Part shown: positions 1 through 10,179 of the stretch, in pieces
Layout of the letters: every line of letters begins with the position of its first letter
How positions within the stretch are numbered: the stretch's first letter is position 1
Source: an uncultured Prochlorococcus sp.
GTDB taxonomy: Bacteria > Cyanobacteriota > Cyanobacteriia > PCC-6307 > Cyanobiaceae
Assembly: GCA_902527105.1 (NCBI GenBank)
Contig: CABZNT010000002.1
Span: forward strand, 32,706-96,705
Direction: 5' to 3'
Length of the DNA stretch: 64,000 bases
Translations under genes and position numbers: made by a program
Notes under the pieces: model-generated
The model's database searches: none
Told to the model about the DNA's origin: nothing
What the model saw: only the letters and a program-made list of their open reading frames with translations

Positions 1-2
1 TC

Positions 3-1139
3 ATGAATCTTTCAAAAAAATTTGAAGAATTAATTTTAAAACAGCTAGAGAGTTTTGGTTGCTCAATGGGCGTGACTAATTTAGTTATGTATCTTGCTTC
101 AGCTAAGCCAGGAACTAAAGCATCTTTTGAAATGATTGGTCAATGGCCGCAAATTGATCGGCTACTTACTTCAATAGAAGATGATCCTTCACTAAAGGTT
201 TCATCGCCTAATAGAAGATGGTACCCGCTACAAGAAAACGATATTCTACTTGGTGTCCTTCGGGTAGAAACTGATTTGAAAGGGGGGAATTGGCCAGTAT
301 CTCTTGATTCTAGATTAAAAGCTCTATCAATATCTTTAGCTAAATGTGTCTCTATCGAATTAGAACGTCAAAATAAAAATGAAGAAGTCAATTATTTAAA
401 AAATCAGGTCAATGTCATAATTCATCAATTAAGGAATCCATTAGCTGCTATTAGAACATACGCAAAATTATTAATAAAAAGACTTGGTTCAGATGATGAT
501 TCTATTGAAATAGTCGAACGAATGATAATAGAGCAAAAACAAATTAATCAATATATGGATTCTTTTGCTCAATTAAATTCACCTATTCAACTTCCTCTGG
601 AAATTGGAGAGGAAAGATTATTATTACCACCAAATTTAGATAATAAAAAGGTAATAACTGTTCAGAGTTTATTAAGGCCAATATTAGAAAGGGGTAAAGC
701 TAATGCGGACTTAGAGAATAGAGATTGGACTGAACCTTCTCTTTGGCCAGATTGGACTATTTCCCCATTAAAAGCAAAATATGCTGTAATTGCTGAAATT
801 GTGGCAAATCTGTTAGAAAATGCGTTTAAATATGCCCAAAAAGATGCTGAAATTGGGCTCGCAATTACGAGTAATGGACTCTGTATATTTGATGATGGTA
901 AAAAAATAACCAAAAATGAAAACGAGAAAATTTTTGAAAAAGGTTTTAGAGGATCTGCTGCTAAAAAAAAGGACGGCACTGGTGTAGGACTTTTCTTGGC
1001 GAGGAAATTAGCAAAACAAATTGGAGGAGATTTGAGATTGCTGGAAAATAACTCGGTAGATAATACTGAGAAATTAAAAAATCTTAAGAAGAAAAATATT
1101 TTTTATTTAGAACTACCTATAAAAGAATTGCATGCATAA
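3..1139 (+). CDS. Sensor histidine kinase (two-component), GAF-like N-terminus
   Basis: H-box 'IIHQLRNPLAAIRTYAK', N-box 'NLLENAFKYA', G-box 'GTGVGLFLARKLAKQIGG'. The true start may lie upstream of the window. Confidence 0.85.
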   Translation: MNLSKKFEELILKQLESFGCSMGVTNLVMYLASAKPGTKASFEMIGQWPQIDRLLTSIEDDPSLKVSSPNRRWYPLQENDILLGVLRVETDLKGGNWPVSLDSRLKALSISLAKCVSIELERQNKNEEVNYLKNQVNVIIHQLRNPLAAIRTYAKLLIKRLGSDDDSIEIVERMIIEQKQINQYMDSFAQLNSPIQLPLEIGEERLLLPPNLDNKKVITVQSLLRPILERGKANADLENRDWTEPSLWPDWTISPLKAKYAVIAEIVANLLENAFKYAQKDAEIGLAITSNGLCIFDDGKKITKNENEKIFEKGFRGSAAKKKDGTGVGLFLARKLAKQIGGDLRLLENNSVDNTEKLKNLKKKNIFYLELPIKELHA

Positions 1140-1896
1140 ATAACATTGCAGTTTCAACTAGAACAACACTTGCACCGCAGGCATCTCCGTTAAAGCCTCC
1201 AATTTTATTACCCAGTATGTTTGGGATACAATAGCTTAGAAAAATACCAATCAAAATAAGAATTAAAAATTTAATTAATATTGCTTGGGATGTAATTGAA
1301 ACTAATTGATACGCAATGAAAATTAAAAGAAAAATAATGGAGATCAAAGATTCTTTTTTAAATCCATTCCAAAACTTTTTGTGACTAACAGATTTTTTCT
1401 TATAACTTATATATTTAAACTTTTCTATAAAAAATAAATTTGAAAATCTTCCCCAAAATAAGCATATAGGTAAAACAAAAATTACTTGGTTTTGAATTTT
1501 CAGTATGCAAGCAATTTGAATTAAAGTTATAAAAACTAAAGCTTGAACGCCAAAGGAACCAACTTTACTGTCTTTCATGGCTTTTAAACGTTTCTTTTTA
1601 CCCGCAAAAATACCATCGAAAGTATCCATTAAACCATCAATATGTAGACCACCAGTAATTAAATATCCTGAAGCCAAACAAATTAATGCAGATGCATAAA
1701 TTGACCAAGAGTTTGTTGTTAAAAAAAGAAAAATATAACTCTGTATTGTTCCAATAAAAAATCCTAAAGGTGGGGCAAATTGTGCAATATTTTTAAATTC
1801 AGGATTAATTAAGGGTATCTTTGGAAATATCGTATAGAAAATCCAAGATCCTGCAAAATTTTTTATTAAATATTTTCTGATGAGATAAAAATAGAT
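1117..1896 (-). CDS. cobS: Adenosylcobinamide-GDP ribazoletransferase (cobalamin synthase); 5' end uncertain
   Basis: Motif 'GGLHIDGLMDTFDGIFAGKKKR'. The ORF track starts at an internal TTG (1677), but the open frame continues to 1896 with CobS-like 'AGSWIFYTIFPKIPLINPEFKNIAQFAPPLG'. No ATG/GTG/TTG lies in frame upstream of 1677. Confidence 0.8.
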   Translation of the reverse strand: MYFYLIRKYLIKNFAGSWIFYTIFPKIPLINPEFKNIAQFAPPLGFFIGTIQSYIFLFLTTNSWSIYASALICLASGYLITGGLHIDGLMDTFDGIFAGKKKRLKAMKDSKVGSFGVQALVFITLIQIACILKIQNQVIFVLPICLFWGRFSNLFFIEKFKYISYKKKSVSHKKFWNGFKKESLISIIFLLIFIAYQLVSITSQAILIKFLILILIGIFLSYCIPNILGNKIGGFNGDACGASVVLVETAMLFMHAILL

Positions 1897-1955
1897 TCAA
1901 TATTTAATAATAGGGTAAATTAATGAGAAAGGATCAAAAAATTTTATAAATTATC

Positions 1956-3074
1956 GTGTTTGAATTTGAAATTACATCGAATTGCAGTAATACAGCGGCA
2001 AGAACTGGTATATTTCATACACCAAATGGTCAGGTAAACACACCAAAATTTATGCCTGTGGGTACTTTGGCAACGGTTAAAGGAATTTCATCTAAGCAGT
2101 TAACCTCTACAGGGGCAGAAATGATTCTCTCAAATACCTTTCATCTTCATTTACAACCTGGAGAAAAACTAGTTAAAGAATCTGGCGGAATACACAAGTT
2201 CATGAATTGGCCGAAGCCTATTCTTACTGATTCAGGAGGATATCAAGTTTTTAGTTTGGCCAAATTAAATAATATTTCTGATAAAGGTGTGGAATTTAAA
2301 AATCCAAGAGATGGTAGTCATGTATTTTTATCACCGGAAAAAGTAATGCAGATTCAAATGGATCTTGGCTCGGATGTTGCGATGGCTTTTGATCATTGCC
2401 CTCCTCACACAGCTAACGAAAATGATATTGAGGAATCTTTACAAAGAACTCATTCATGGTTGCAAAAATGTGTTGAGACTCATCAGAAATCAAATCAAGC
2501 ATTATTTGGAATAGTTCAAGGTGGAAAGTATCCAAAATTAAGAGAATATAGCGCAAAATTTACAAGTTCTTTTGATCTGCCTGGAATAGCTGTAGGAGGG
2601 GTAAGTGTTGGTGAGGCAGTCGAAGAAATACATAGTGTAATTAATTATGTCCCGAAATTCTTACCAATAAACAAACCAAGATATTTAATGGGCATTGGCT
2701 CCTTAAAAGAAATTTCTCTAGCTGTTGCTAATGGATTCGATATATTTGACTGTGTTTTGCCTACAAGACTAGGGAGACATGGGACTGCATTTTTTAATGA
2801 TGAAAGATTGAATTTGCGAAATGCTCGATTTAAAAATGACTTTTCTCCGATTGACAAAACTTGTAAATGCGAAACCTGTAAATCCTATTCTCGAGCATAT
2901 TTGCATCATCTAATTAGAAATGATGAAATATTAGGCCTAACTCTCATAAGTTTGCATAATATTGCTCACTTAATAAGATTTACCAATGCAATTTCTACTG
3001 CAATTAGAGATAATTGTTTTACAAATGATTTCGCTCCTTGGAAAACATCCTCTATTGCTCACCATACGTGGTAA
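1956..3074 (+). CDS. tgt: Queuine tRNA-ribosyltransferase (GTG start)
   Basis: TGT motifs '[12 protein letters not shown]', '[12 protein letters not shown]', '[12 protein letters not shown]', C-terminal zinc ligands '[17 protein letters not shown]'. Confidence 0.95.
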   Translation: MFEFEITSNCSNTAARTGIFHTPNGQVNTPKFMPVGTLATVKGISSKQLTSTGAEMILSNTFHLHLQPGEKLVKESGGIHKFMNWPKPILTDSGGYQVFSLAKLNNISDKGVEFKNPRDGSHVFLSPEKVMQIQMDLGSDVAMAFDHCPPHTANENDIEESLQRTHSWLQKCVETHQKSNQALFGIVQGGKYPKLREYSAKFTSSFDLPGIAVGGVSVGEAVEEIHSVINYVPKFLPINKPRYLMGIGSLKEISLAVANGFDIFDCVLPTRLGRHGTAFFNDERLNLRNARFKNDFSPIDKTCKCETCKSYSRAYLHHLIRNDEILGLTLISLHNIAHLIRFTNAISTAIRDNCFTNDFAPWKTSSIAHHTW

Positions 3075-3107
3075 CGTCTTATCATAATTAATTAAATTAT
3101 CAAAAAG

Positions 3108-3248
3108 GTGCTCATTCTATTTAATACATTCGCTGAATTGCCCGAGGCTTATAAGGCCTTTGCTCCAACCGTTGATGTTCTTCCACTGATTCCTTTATTT
3201 TTCTTTTTATTAGTGTTTGTTTGGCAAGCTGCTGTTGGATTTAAATAA
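3108..3248 (+). CDS. psbK: Photosystem II protein K (46 aa, GTG start)
   Basis: Translation '[45 protein letters not shown]' matches the PsbK signature; below the ORF-track length cutoff. Confidence 0.9.
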
Positions 3249-3274
3249 AATTCTTTTAGTTTAGATTGTTAGTT

Positions 3275-4279
3275 TTAGAATGGATTTTCAAGTAAAATCG
3301 CATCTCCGGAATTTTCTACTGCACTCTCTATAAAATCAGCAATTTTTAATGCTCTTGAGGCTTGCTCACCATCCACCTCAGGTATTTCTTTGCCCTGTAC
3401 GCACTTAAGAAAATGCTCCAATTCTGCATAAAGAGGTTCAATGGAGGTTGTGCTAACTTCTTCAACATATCCGTCATTTCTATAAACTAATTCTCCATGT
3501 TCTGCAGTGTATGATTCATGAGACTTTCTATGGATTTGAAGAGAGTGATTTAAAAAATCAGTTTCTACTAGTCCATTTTGGCAGTGAGCACTTAAACTCC
3601 TAATTTTTTTGTGACTCATTTTACTGGCAGTCAAACTTGCAATAACATTATTTTTAAAAACCAAAGTAGCATTGACATAATCTATTAATCCTTCACTATT
3701 TCTGCCTCCAACTGCCGCTAATTTTTGTATTTTGGAGTTGACGAGTTCTAAAATTAGGTCAATGTCATGGATCATTAAGTCCATTACTACAGATACATCA
3801 TTTGCTCTATCTGCATGAGGACTATGTCTTCTTGCTTCCAAAACAACAATTTCTTCATTATGAACTATTTTATTTAATTCTCTAAAAGCAGGATTAAATC
3901 TTTCAATATGCCCAACTTGTAATAGACAGTTACTTGCATTAGCAGCCTCTATTAAAGATTTTGCTTCTAACTCATTAGCTGCAATTGGTTTTTCAATGAG
4001 AACGTTAGTACCTCCATTAAGACAATCTAGTCCTACTTTTTGATGAAGTAGTGTTGGGACAGCGACACAGATAGCATCAACTTTTGGAATTAAGTCTTTA
4101 TAGTCTTTGAACCATTCACATTGGAATTGCTCAATAGCTAATTTGCCTCTCTCTTCATTTGGATCTGCAACTCCAATGAGATTTGCATCTTTGAGCAAAC
4201 TTAGTACTCGTGCATGATGCCAACCCATATTCCCTATACCTATGACTCCAACCTTTACTGGTGATGAGGTTGGCTGCAT
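3275..4279 (-). CDS. Gfo/Idh/MocA family oxidoreductase
   Basis: 'VGVIGIGNMGWHHARVL' Rossmann motif, 'EKPIAANELEAK'. Confidence 0.88.
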   Translation of the reverse strand: MQPTSSPVKVGVIGIGNMGWHHARVLSLLKDANLIGVADPNEERGKLAIEQFQCEWFKDYKDLIPKVDAICVAVPTLLHQKVGLDCLNGGTNVLIEKPIAANELEAKSLIEAANASNCLLQVGHIERFNPAFRELNKIVHNEEIVVLEARRHSPHADRANDVSVVMDLMIHDIDLILELVNSKIQKLAAVGGRNSEGLIDYVNATLVFKNNVIASLTASKMSHKKIRSLSAHCQNGLVETDFLNHSLQIHRKSHESYTAEHGELVYRNDGYVEEVSTTSIEPLYAELEHFLKCVQGKEIPEVDGEQASRALKIADFIESAVENSGDAILLENPF

Positions 4280-4329
4280 AATTTCAAATCCATATATTAA
4301 TTATCATTATCCTCTATAGGAAGCCACAT

Positions 4330-5598
4330 TTAGCTTTTGGGAAGAATAATTTTAACACGATCAATTTTTGGACCTGACATAGAAATAACTTCAAATTTCA
4401 TGTTACTAAAATCTAAAACATCGCCAATCTTTGGAACCATTTGAAATTTTTCTAGCAGAAATCCAGCAAGGGTATGATAGTCTGCCCCTTCTGGAATAGA
4501 ACATCCTAACTTTTTATTGATATCTATAATTTCTGATTTTCCCGCTATTGACCATTTTTTAGATAAATTATCTAACATTCTCATATCTGAATAAATTCTA
4601 TTATTGAGCATTTCCTCTCCAACTATTTCGCCATTTAGATCAGCCGCAGTTATGAGTCCCTCTGTCCCACCGTGTTCATCAACTACTAGTAAGAACGGAT
4701 TGTAGTCTCTTACTATTGGAAATATTTCTGCTAGTGAACATGTTTCTATTATTTTTGTTACTGGTAAAAGGAATGGCTCTAGTAATGTATCGGCTTCCAT
4801 TTCACCTTTTGATATTGGCTTAGCTAGATAACGCAAATCTAATACACCTAAAACATCATCTAAAGACTCATCAATCACAAAGAAGCGAGCATGTCGAGTT
4901 TTATCGACTTGTTTCATAAGTTCTGAAAAGGTTATATTTTTTGGCAAAGTTACCATTTCAGATCTTGGAATCATCACTTCTTTAACCTGTGTATCTTTTA
5001 AAGCAAAAACTCCTTCAAGAATATTCTTCTCATCTGGTTTTAAACCTGTTACATTATCTGTTTCTATTAGAGTTTCTAATTCTCCAGCAGATAAACCCGA
5101 GTTTAAAGAATCCCATTTGTTATTTAAATTAAACAAGCCTAAACAGGCGCTAGCAAAGAATTCTATTGTTTTCACAATAGGATTCATGGCTTTTCTTACG
5201 GCATCGAATATTGTAGTTAACTTTAATGCAGCAGATTCTGGATTGTTAATTACTAAAGCTTTTGGAATTAGTCCAGAAACAAGAGTAGCAACTAAAACAA
5301 CAAATAAAAATAATAGAAGATCATAAAATCTATTTGATAAAACATTTCTTTTCCAATAATCAGTAGCCAGGTTATTGCTTAGCCATCCAATTGAAATTAA
5401 TGAAATTGTCACTCCAAATTGAGAAGCAATTAATGAAGACCTAAAGCGTTTTTGAATTTTTAAAATTGCAAATGCTCCCTTCTTTTTTTCTTCTATTAAC
5501 CTTAAAACTTTACTTGGCCTTATTAATAAAAAAGAGAGTTCACTCGCTGCGAAAAAGGCTGGTAAAAATAAAAGAAATAAAAGTAGAGTTATTTTCAT
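4330..5598 (-). CDS. CNNM/DUF21-CBS-CorC/HlyC family membrane protein (hemolysin-like)
   Basis: N-terminal TM DUF21 region, CBS pair 'VMIPRSEMVTL...VLDLRYL', 'VDEHGGTEGLITAADLNGEIVGE'. Confidence 0.88.
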   Translation of the reverse strand: MKITLLLFLLFLPAFFAASELSFLLIRPSKVLRLIEEKKKGAFAILKIQKRFRSSLIASQFGVTISLISIGWLSNNLATDYWKRNVLSNRFYDLLLFLFVVLVATLVSGLIPKALVINNPESAALKLTTIFDAVRKAMNPIVKTIEFFASACLGLFNLNNKWDSLNSGLSAGELETLIETDNVTGLKPDEKNILEGVFALKDTQVKEVMIPRSEMVTLPKNITFSELMKQVDKTRHARFFVIDESLDDVLGVLDLRYLAKPISKGEMEADTLLEPFLLPVTKIIETCSLAEIFPIVRDYNPFLLVVDEHGGTEGLITAADLNGEIVGEEMLNNRIYSDMRMLDNLSKKWSIAGKSEIIDINKKLGCSIPEGADYHTLAGFLLEKFQMVPKIGDVLDFSNMKFEVISMSGPKIDRVKIILPKS

Positions 5599-5616
5599 TC
5601 AATGACAAATGAATAA

Positions 5617-5689
5617 TGGGGGTGGCGAGGATCGAACTCGCCTTAGCCAAATTATGAGTTTGGTGCATTCACCAGATTGCTACACCCCC
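5617..5689 (-). tRNA. trnM: tRNA-Met (CAT)
   Basis: GGGGGTG/CACCCCC acceptor pairing, loop CTCATAA with anticodon CAT, T-arm GTTCGATCC; 73 nt. Confidence 0.92.
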
Positions 5690-5830
5690 AAGGGAATTTA
5701 TGTAATTTTAATTACATTGAATTTTAATATACAATATAAAAATAATATTTCAAAAAACACCTCATTAGGAAGTTTTTGTGAGATTTCTTTTTTTTCTTCT
5801 AATCTTTAAATATAAATTAAACTTTTACTA

Positions 5831-6391
5831 ATGGGCAAATTTTCGGATAAGTATGATTTAAATAAAGCAAAATTGTTAAAACAGTTAATTGAAAAATCTT
5901 ACAAAAAAGGAAACTTTACTTTATCTTCAGGAAAACAAAGCAGTCATTACTTGAACTGTAAACCAGTGTCATTAAATGGCGAAGGCTTAAACTTAATAAG
6001 TGAATTATTTTTAGATTTAAAGGACTCAAGGTCAAAAGCTGTAGCAGGATTGACATTAGGTGCAGACCCTATAGTAAGTGGATTAATTGTTAAAGCAGCT
6101 TTGAATGGACTAGACCTTGATGGTTTAATAATTAGGAAAGAAATCAAAAAATACGGTACCAAAGCTGGAATAGAGGGCCCTATATTAGAAGAAGGAACTT
6201 TGGTAACTGTCTTAGAGGATGTGGTTACAACTGCTGGTTCAGTAATAAAAGCTATAAAAAAATTACGAGAAAACAATTATGTTGTTGAGGAAGTTTTGTC
6301 TATAGTTGATAGGCAAGAAGGAGGTTTAGAAGCACTTGAAGATGAAAATGTTAAATTAAAGAGTCTTTTTACAATAAAAGACTTTTTATAA
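5831..6391 (+). CDS. pyrE: Orotate phosphoribosyltransferase
   Basis: '[18 protein letters not shown]', PRPP motif '[18 protein letters not shown]'. Confidence 0.95.
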   Translation: MGKFSDKYDLNKAKLLKQLIEKSYKKGNFTLSSGKQSSHYLNCKPVSLNGEGLNLISELFLDLKDSRSKAVAGLTLGADPIVSGLIVKAALNGLDLDGLIIRKEIKKYGTKAGIEGPILEEGTLVTVLEDVVTTAGSVIKAIKKLRENNYVVEEVLSIVDRQEGGLEALEDENVKLKSLFTIKDFL

Positions 6392-6401
6392 TTATTTCAA
6401 A

Positions 6402-7238
6402 ATGCAAGATATAAAAAAAAAGTTTTGGTTTGAAAAATTTGATTGTTTTTCAATTACTGGAAAAGATGCCAGAAAATTTTTGAATGGAATAACAACTGGT
6501 AATATTCTTAATTCAGAAAATAAAGTTATCAAAACTTGTTGGTTAACTCCAAATGGAGTTCTAAGGTCATTAATTGAAATTATTTTTTTAGAGAGAAGCT
6601 TAGAAGTAATTATCTTGGCGGGTAACACAAATGAAATAATTGATTACTTTAATCAAATTATTTTTCCAGCGGACGATGTACTTCTGAGTGAACCTTCCTT
6701 GATAAATAGAATTCAGGAAATTGATGAATCTAGTTCATGGAGAACTTACCAGCCTATTTTCTTCAAAACAGAAGATAAAGAATTTGAAATGTATAAAAAT
6801 AAACTAAATTTACTAAATCCCAATAATTTAAAACTTTGGAAGATTAATCAGGCAATACCCTCATTAGAAATGGAAATAAACGGGAAAAATAATCCTCTTG
6901 AGCTTGGATTACAAGATCTTATAGATTTTAATAAAGGTTGTTATTTAGGACAAGAAACAATGTCAAAAATAAAAAATGTTTCTTCCTTAAAACAGGAAAT
7001 AAGAATTTGGAAATCAATTGAATCTAATTTGAATTTAGAATCAGAAGATAAAAATTTATATATAAATTCTGCCAAGGATATTTCTGTAGGAAAAATCACT
7101 AGATTTTTAAAATTAGATTCTCAAATAAAAGGATTAGCTATGATAAAAAGAAAATATTTAGAGGAAGGAAGTTATTTTTTTTCAGAAATTTTTGGAAAAA
7201 TTATTATAAATAAATCTATAGGATCAATTTTTCTTTAA
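6402..7238 (+). CDS. Folate-binding YgfZ/GcvT-like protein
   Basis: YgfZ signature 'KGCYLGQETMSKI'. Confidence 0.88.
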   Translation: MQDIKKKFWFEKFDCFSITGKDARKFLNGITTGNILNSENKVIKTCWLTPNGVLRSLIEIIFLERSLEVIILAGNTNEIIDYFNQIIFPADDVLLSEPSLINRIQEIDESSSWRTYQPIFFKTEDKEFEMYKNKLNLLNPNNLKLWKINQAIPSLEMEINGKNNPLELGLQDLIDFNKGCYLGQETMSKIKNVSSLKQEIRIWKSIESNLNLESEDKNLYINSAKDISVGKITRFLKLDSQIKGLAMIKRKYLEEGSYFFSEIFGKIIINKSIGSIFL

Positions 7239-8642
7239 TCGATTTTTAATTAAATATTCTGCAACTTGTAGAGTAGCAAAACAATCATCTTTGTTATATT
7301 GGATAATTTTCTTTAAAAATATTTGGTTTTCTGTAATTTGATATTGAATCCACCAATAAAGTGCTTTAGAGCCACTTACATTTTTCTGCGCCCATTCAAA
7401 TCCAAGCCAATTAGAAACATTTTTTAAGCCATAGTTTTTTAGTGGTAATATCCAAGACTTTCTTATTAATGTATGTAGGTCAATAAATCTGGAGGAAAGT
7501 GAATGAATTTCTTCAAAACTAAAATTTAGTTCTTTTGCAATATTAATTATTGATATTTTTTCAGTTTCTCCGTAATGTAAGACTGGCCATTCCTTGTGTG
7601 AAAAAAGTATTTGAATAATTTGCCTGTAAGATTCTCCTTTATTGTTTTTAAGATTTAAGATTGGTTCATAAATAAGATCTTCTTTTTTTATAGACAAATT
7701 ATTTACTTTTAAAAATCCATATAAAAAATCATGCTTTTCATCTGGATTTGATTCAATATCAAATATATAAAATCCCGAACATATTTTTTCAAATAGATCT
7801 TTCGTATTATTTTTATTAGAAATGAAATATGGTTCTCCAGAGATATATGATTGTGCTTGCTTTACAAATATGGATGCTTTTTCAAACTTCTGATCTTTGA
7901 ATTTAGATAATTTCTCTCCAAGTTGTTTTTCGCTGTACGAAGCTAATGTTTGGGTATTAGTTATTCCATTTTCTTTGAGTAACGAGGCCGTTTTGAACCC
8001 TATTCCATCTATATCTGTTAGATATCCATTTTCTTTTGCTTCTTTGTCACAAAATTTTTGCCAGGAACAAATAGTACATTTTTTTCTATCTTGAGTTATT
8101 TCTGGTATAAATCCCTCCAAGCATTCATTCAAATCTAATAAAACATTAAAAACTTTTTTTCTTAATTTTTTATTTACATAAATTTCTTCAACTTTAACTT
8201 TTTTATAAAAAGTTGAAATTACTAATCCTTTCTCAATTTTAGATTCTTGAAAAGATTCCAAAAGCATAGAACAAAAAGCTAAGTCGAATAAATGTTCTTT
8301 AGTTGTTTTGTGGCCTAACTTATAAACAGCAGGGAAATATTTATATTGTCCCCATTTACTTTTACCTTTAGTCTTTAAAAGTAATTGTGGAAGTATCTCT
8401 GCGTTTATATTTTGGAAAAGATTTCTTTTGATTTTTAATCCAATTACCCCTTGATAACCATTCTCACAGCCTTTTAATCCTGAATATATTTCACCATTAC
8501 AAAATTCAGAGAAAATTTGAAACTGATTAATTTTATCTATAGCTTTATGGGGAGACCAAACTTCATGAGATTTTTTACCCTTAAAATCGAGCCATGCTTT
8601 TCTTTTACATCTTGTAAAACTTTTTAAATGAAGAGAATTCAA
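7224..8642 (-). CDS. TM0106-type RecB/Cas4-like nuclease with HhH and C-terminal RNase H-like exonuclease domain
   Basis: N-terminal Cys 'FTRCKRKAWLDF' and downstream 'CTICSWQKFC' suggest a 4-Cys Fe-S PD-(D/E)XK domain; HhH 'DIDGIGFKTASLLKENGI'; 'FDIES' and 'YNKDDCFAT' resemble DEDD exonuclease motifs. Confidence 0.8.
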   Translation of the reverse strand: MNSLHLKSFTRCKRKAWLDFKGKKSHEVWSPHKAIDKINQFQIFSEFCNGEIYSGLKGCENGYQGVIGLKIKRNLFQNINAEILPQLLLKTKGKSKWGQYKYFPAVYKLGHKTTKEHLFDLAFCSMLLESFQESKIEKGLVISTFYKKVKVEEIYVNKKLRKKVFNVLLDLNECLEGFIPEITQDRKKCTICSWQKFCDKEAKENGYLTDIDGIGFKTASLLKENGITNTQTLASYSEKQLGEKLSKFKDQKFEKASIFVKQAQSYISGEPYFISNKNNTKDLFEKICSGFYIFDIESNPDEKHDFLYGFLKVNNLSIKKEDLIYEPILNLKNNKGESYRQIIQILFSHKEWPVLHYGETEKISIINIAKELNFSFEEIHSLSSRFIDLHTLIRKSWILPLKNYGLKNVSNWLGFEWAQKNVSGSKALYWWIQYQITENQIFLKKIIQYNKDDCFATLQVAEYLIKNRLKKN

Positions 8643-8722
8643 ATTATTTTTTAAGGGCGGTTTTAAAATTTACTCATATAAATTAGTATAGATAATTAAA
8701 AGAAATCAAGGAAATTTGAAAT

Positions 8723-10177
8723 TTGACAGCTGACAGATTAGATAAGATAAAATTTGGAACTGATGGTTGGAGAGGAATTATTGGTTTTGACTTTAACCTT
8801 TCCAATCTTTCAAGAGTTGTTGTCGCTGCATGTCAGGAGTTGCATTATCAATACTATAAAGAAGTTAATTCAAAGAAAATTATTATTGGATATGATCGTA
8901 GATTTATGGCTTGTGAATTCGCCAAGCAAATAGTGCCTTTTGTAAGAGGATGTGGTTTCGAACCGATCTTATCTGATGGCTTTGTGACAACACCCTCTTG
9001 TAGTTTTTATGTCAAAGAAGTCGGTTGTCTTGGAGCGTTAGTAATTACAGCAAGTCATAATCCATATAATTGGCTAGGTCTGAAAATAAAGAGCTTTAAT
9101 GGATGTTCTGTTGACGAATCTTTTACAAGTGAAGTTGAAAAAAGACTAATCCTTGGAAATTCAATTGAAAAAATAGATGGTATTAATCAATTGGTAGATA
9201 TTAAGAAATTTCATTTAGATAGAATTAAATCCCTTTTTGATATTGACTATATTTCCAAGAGATTAAAAAAAATGAAATTGAGAATTTTTGTAGATTCTAT
9301 GCATGGTTCAGCTGCAAATTGTATGGCTGAGATTTTTGCTTCTAATGATTTAGAAGTTATTTCAGAAATCAGGAAAGATGCTGATCCTTTTTTTGGAGGA
9401 AAACCTCCTGAACCTCTTTTGAATTATGCAGATTATCTAAAACAAACATTAATGAAAAATTCAACAAATGAAGTGAAAACTTTAGGAATTATATTTGATG
9501 GTGATGGTGATAGAATTGCGGCAATTGATGAAAAAGGAAGATACTCTAGTACTCAAGATTTACTCCCATACTTTATTAGCTATTTGGGCGAAATTAAAAA
9601 TAATTCTTATCCAGTTTTAAAGACTGTTAGTGGTTCAGATATCATTAAAAATATATCAGAGAGCCAAAATAGAGATGTTTTTGAACTTCCAGTTGGCTTT
9701 AAATATATTGCTGAAAAAATGATTAAAGAAAAAATATTTATTGGAGGAGAGGAATCTGGGGGAGTAGGTTTTGGTGACTTTATGCCTGAAAGAGATGCTC
9801 TATATGCAGCGATGGTTTTATTAAATGGCATTGCTGAAAAATCTCAATATTTATATGAAACATTAGATGAAATTCAAGAAGATTTTGGGCCAAGTTTTTA
9901 TAAAAGAATTGATATTAAATTTCCAAATCAGTCAGAAAAAAATAATGTAAAAGAATTTATCATAGATAATATTCCTGAGAATATTAATAATCACAAGTTA
10001 AAAAGTATCTCAAAGATCGATGGAATAAAGTTGAGAATTGATAAAAATTTTTGGCTTCTTTTTAGGTTTTCAGGAACGGAACCTCTTTTAAGGTTATATT
10101 GTGAAGCACCAAAAGAATCTTATCTAATTGAGGTATTAGATTGGGGTCAAGAATTTATAAATTTGGCAGGAAAATAA
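8723..10177 (+). CDS. Phosphoglucomutase/phosphomannomutase family (TTG start)
   Basis: 'FGTDGWRGII', catalytic Ser motif 'VITASHNPYNWLGLK', 'DGDGDRIAAID', 'FRFSGTEPLLRLY'. Confidence 0.93.
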   Translation: MTADRLDKIKFGTDGWRGIIGFDFNLSNLSRVVVAACQELHYQYYKEVNSKKIIIGYDRRFMACEFAKQIVPFVRGCGFEPILSDGFVTTPSCSFYVKEVGCLGALVITASHNPYNWLGLKIKSFNGCSVDESFTSEVEKRLILGNSIEKIDGINQLVDIKKFHLDRIKSLFDIDYISKRLKKMKLRIFVDSMHGSAANCMAEIFASNDLEVISEIRKDADPFFGGKPPEPLLNYADYLKQTLMKNSTNEVKTLGIIFDGDGDRIAAIDEKGRYSSTQDLLPYFISYLGEIKNNSYPVLKTVSGSDIIKNISESQNRDVFELPVGFKYIAEKMIKEKIFIGGEESGGVGFGDFMPERDALYAAMVLLNGIAEKSQYLYETLDEIQEDFGPSFYKRIDIKFPNQSEKNNVKEFIIDNIPENINNHKLKSISKIDGIKLRIDKNFWLLFRFSGTEPLLRLYCEAPKESYLIEVLDWGQEFINLAGK

Positions 10178-10179
10178 GG

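Noticed and set aside
662-979. Antisense ORFs in core genes (662-979, 2645-2857, 5947-6276, 9607-9831, 10155-10421, 20193-20381, 29360-29587 and similar)
   Set aside because: Shadow frames opposite confident genes with low-complexity composition; no independent support.
5609-5809. 66-aa ORF on + strand
   Set aside because: Overlaps tRNA-Met on the opposite strand; no protein-like composition after the tRNA.
7224-8642. Calling the RecB/Cas4-like protein a CRISPR Cas4 or defence nuclease
   Set aside because: No cas genes, repeats or defence partners in the window; domain make-up fits a standalone housekeeping nuclease family.
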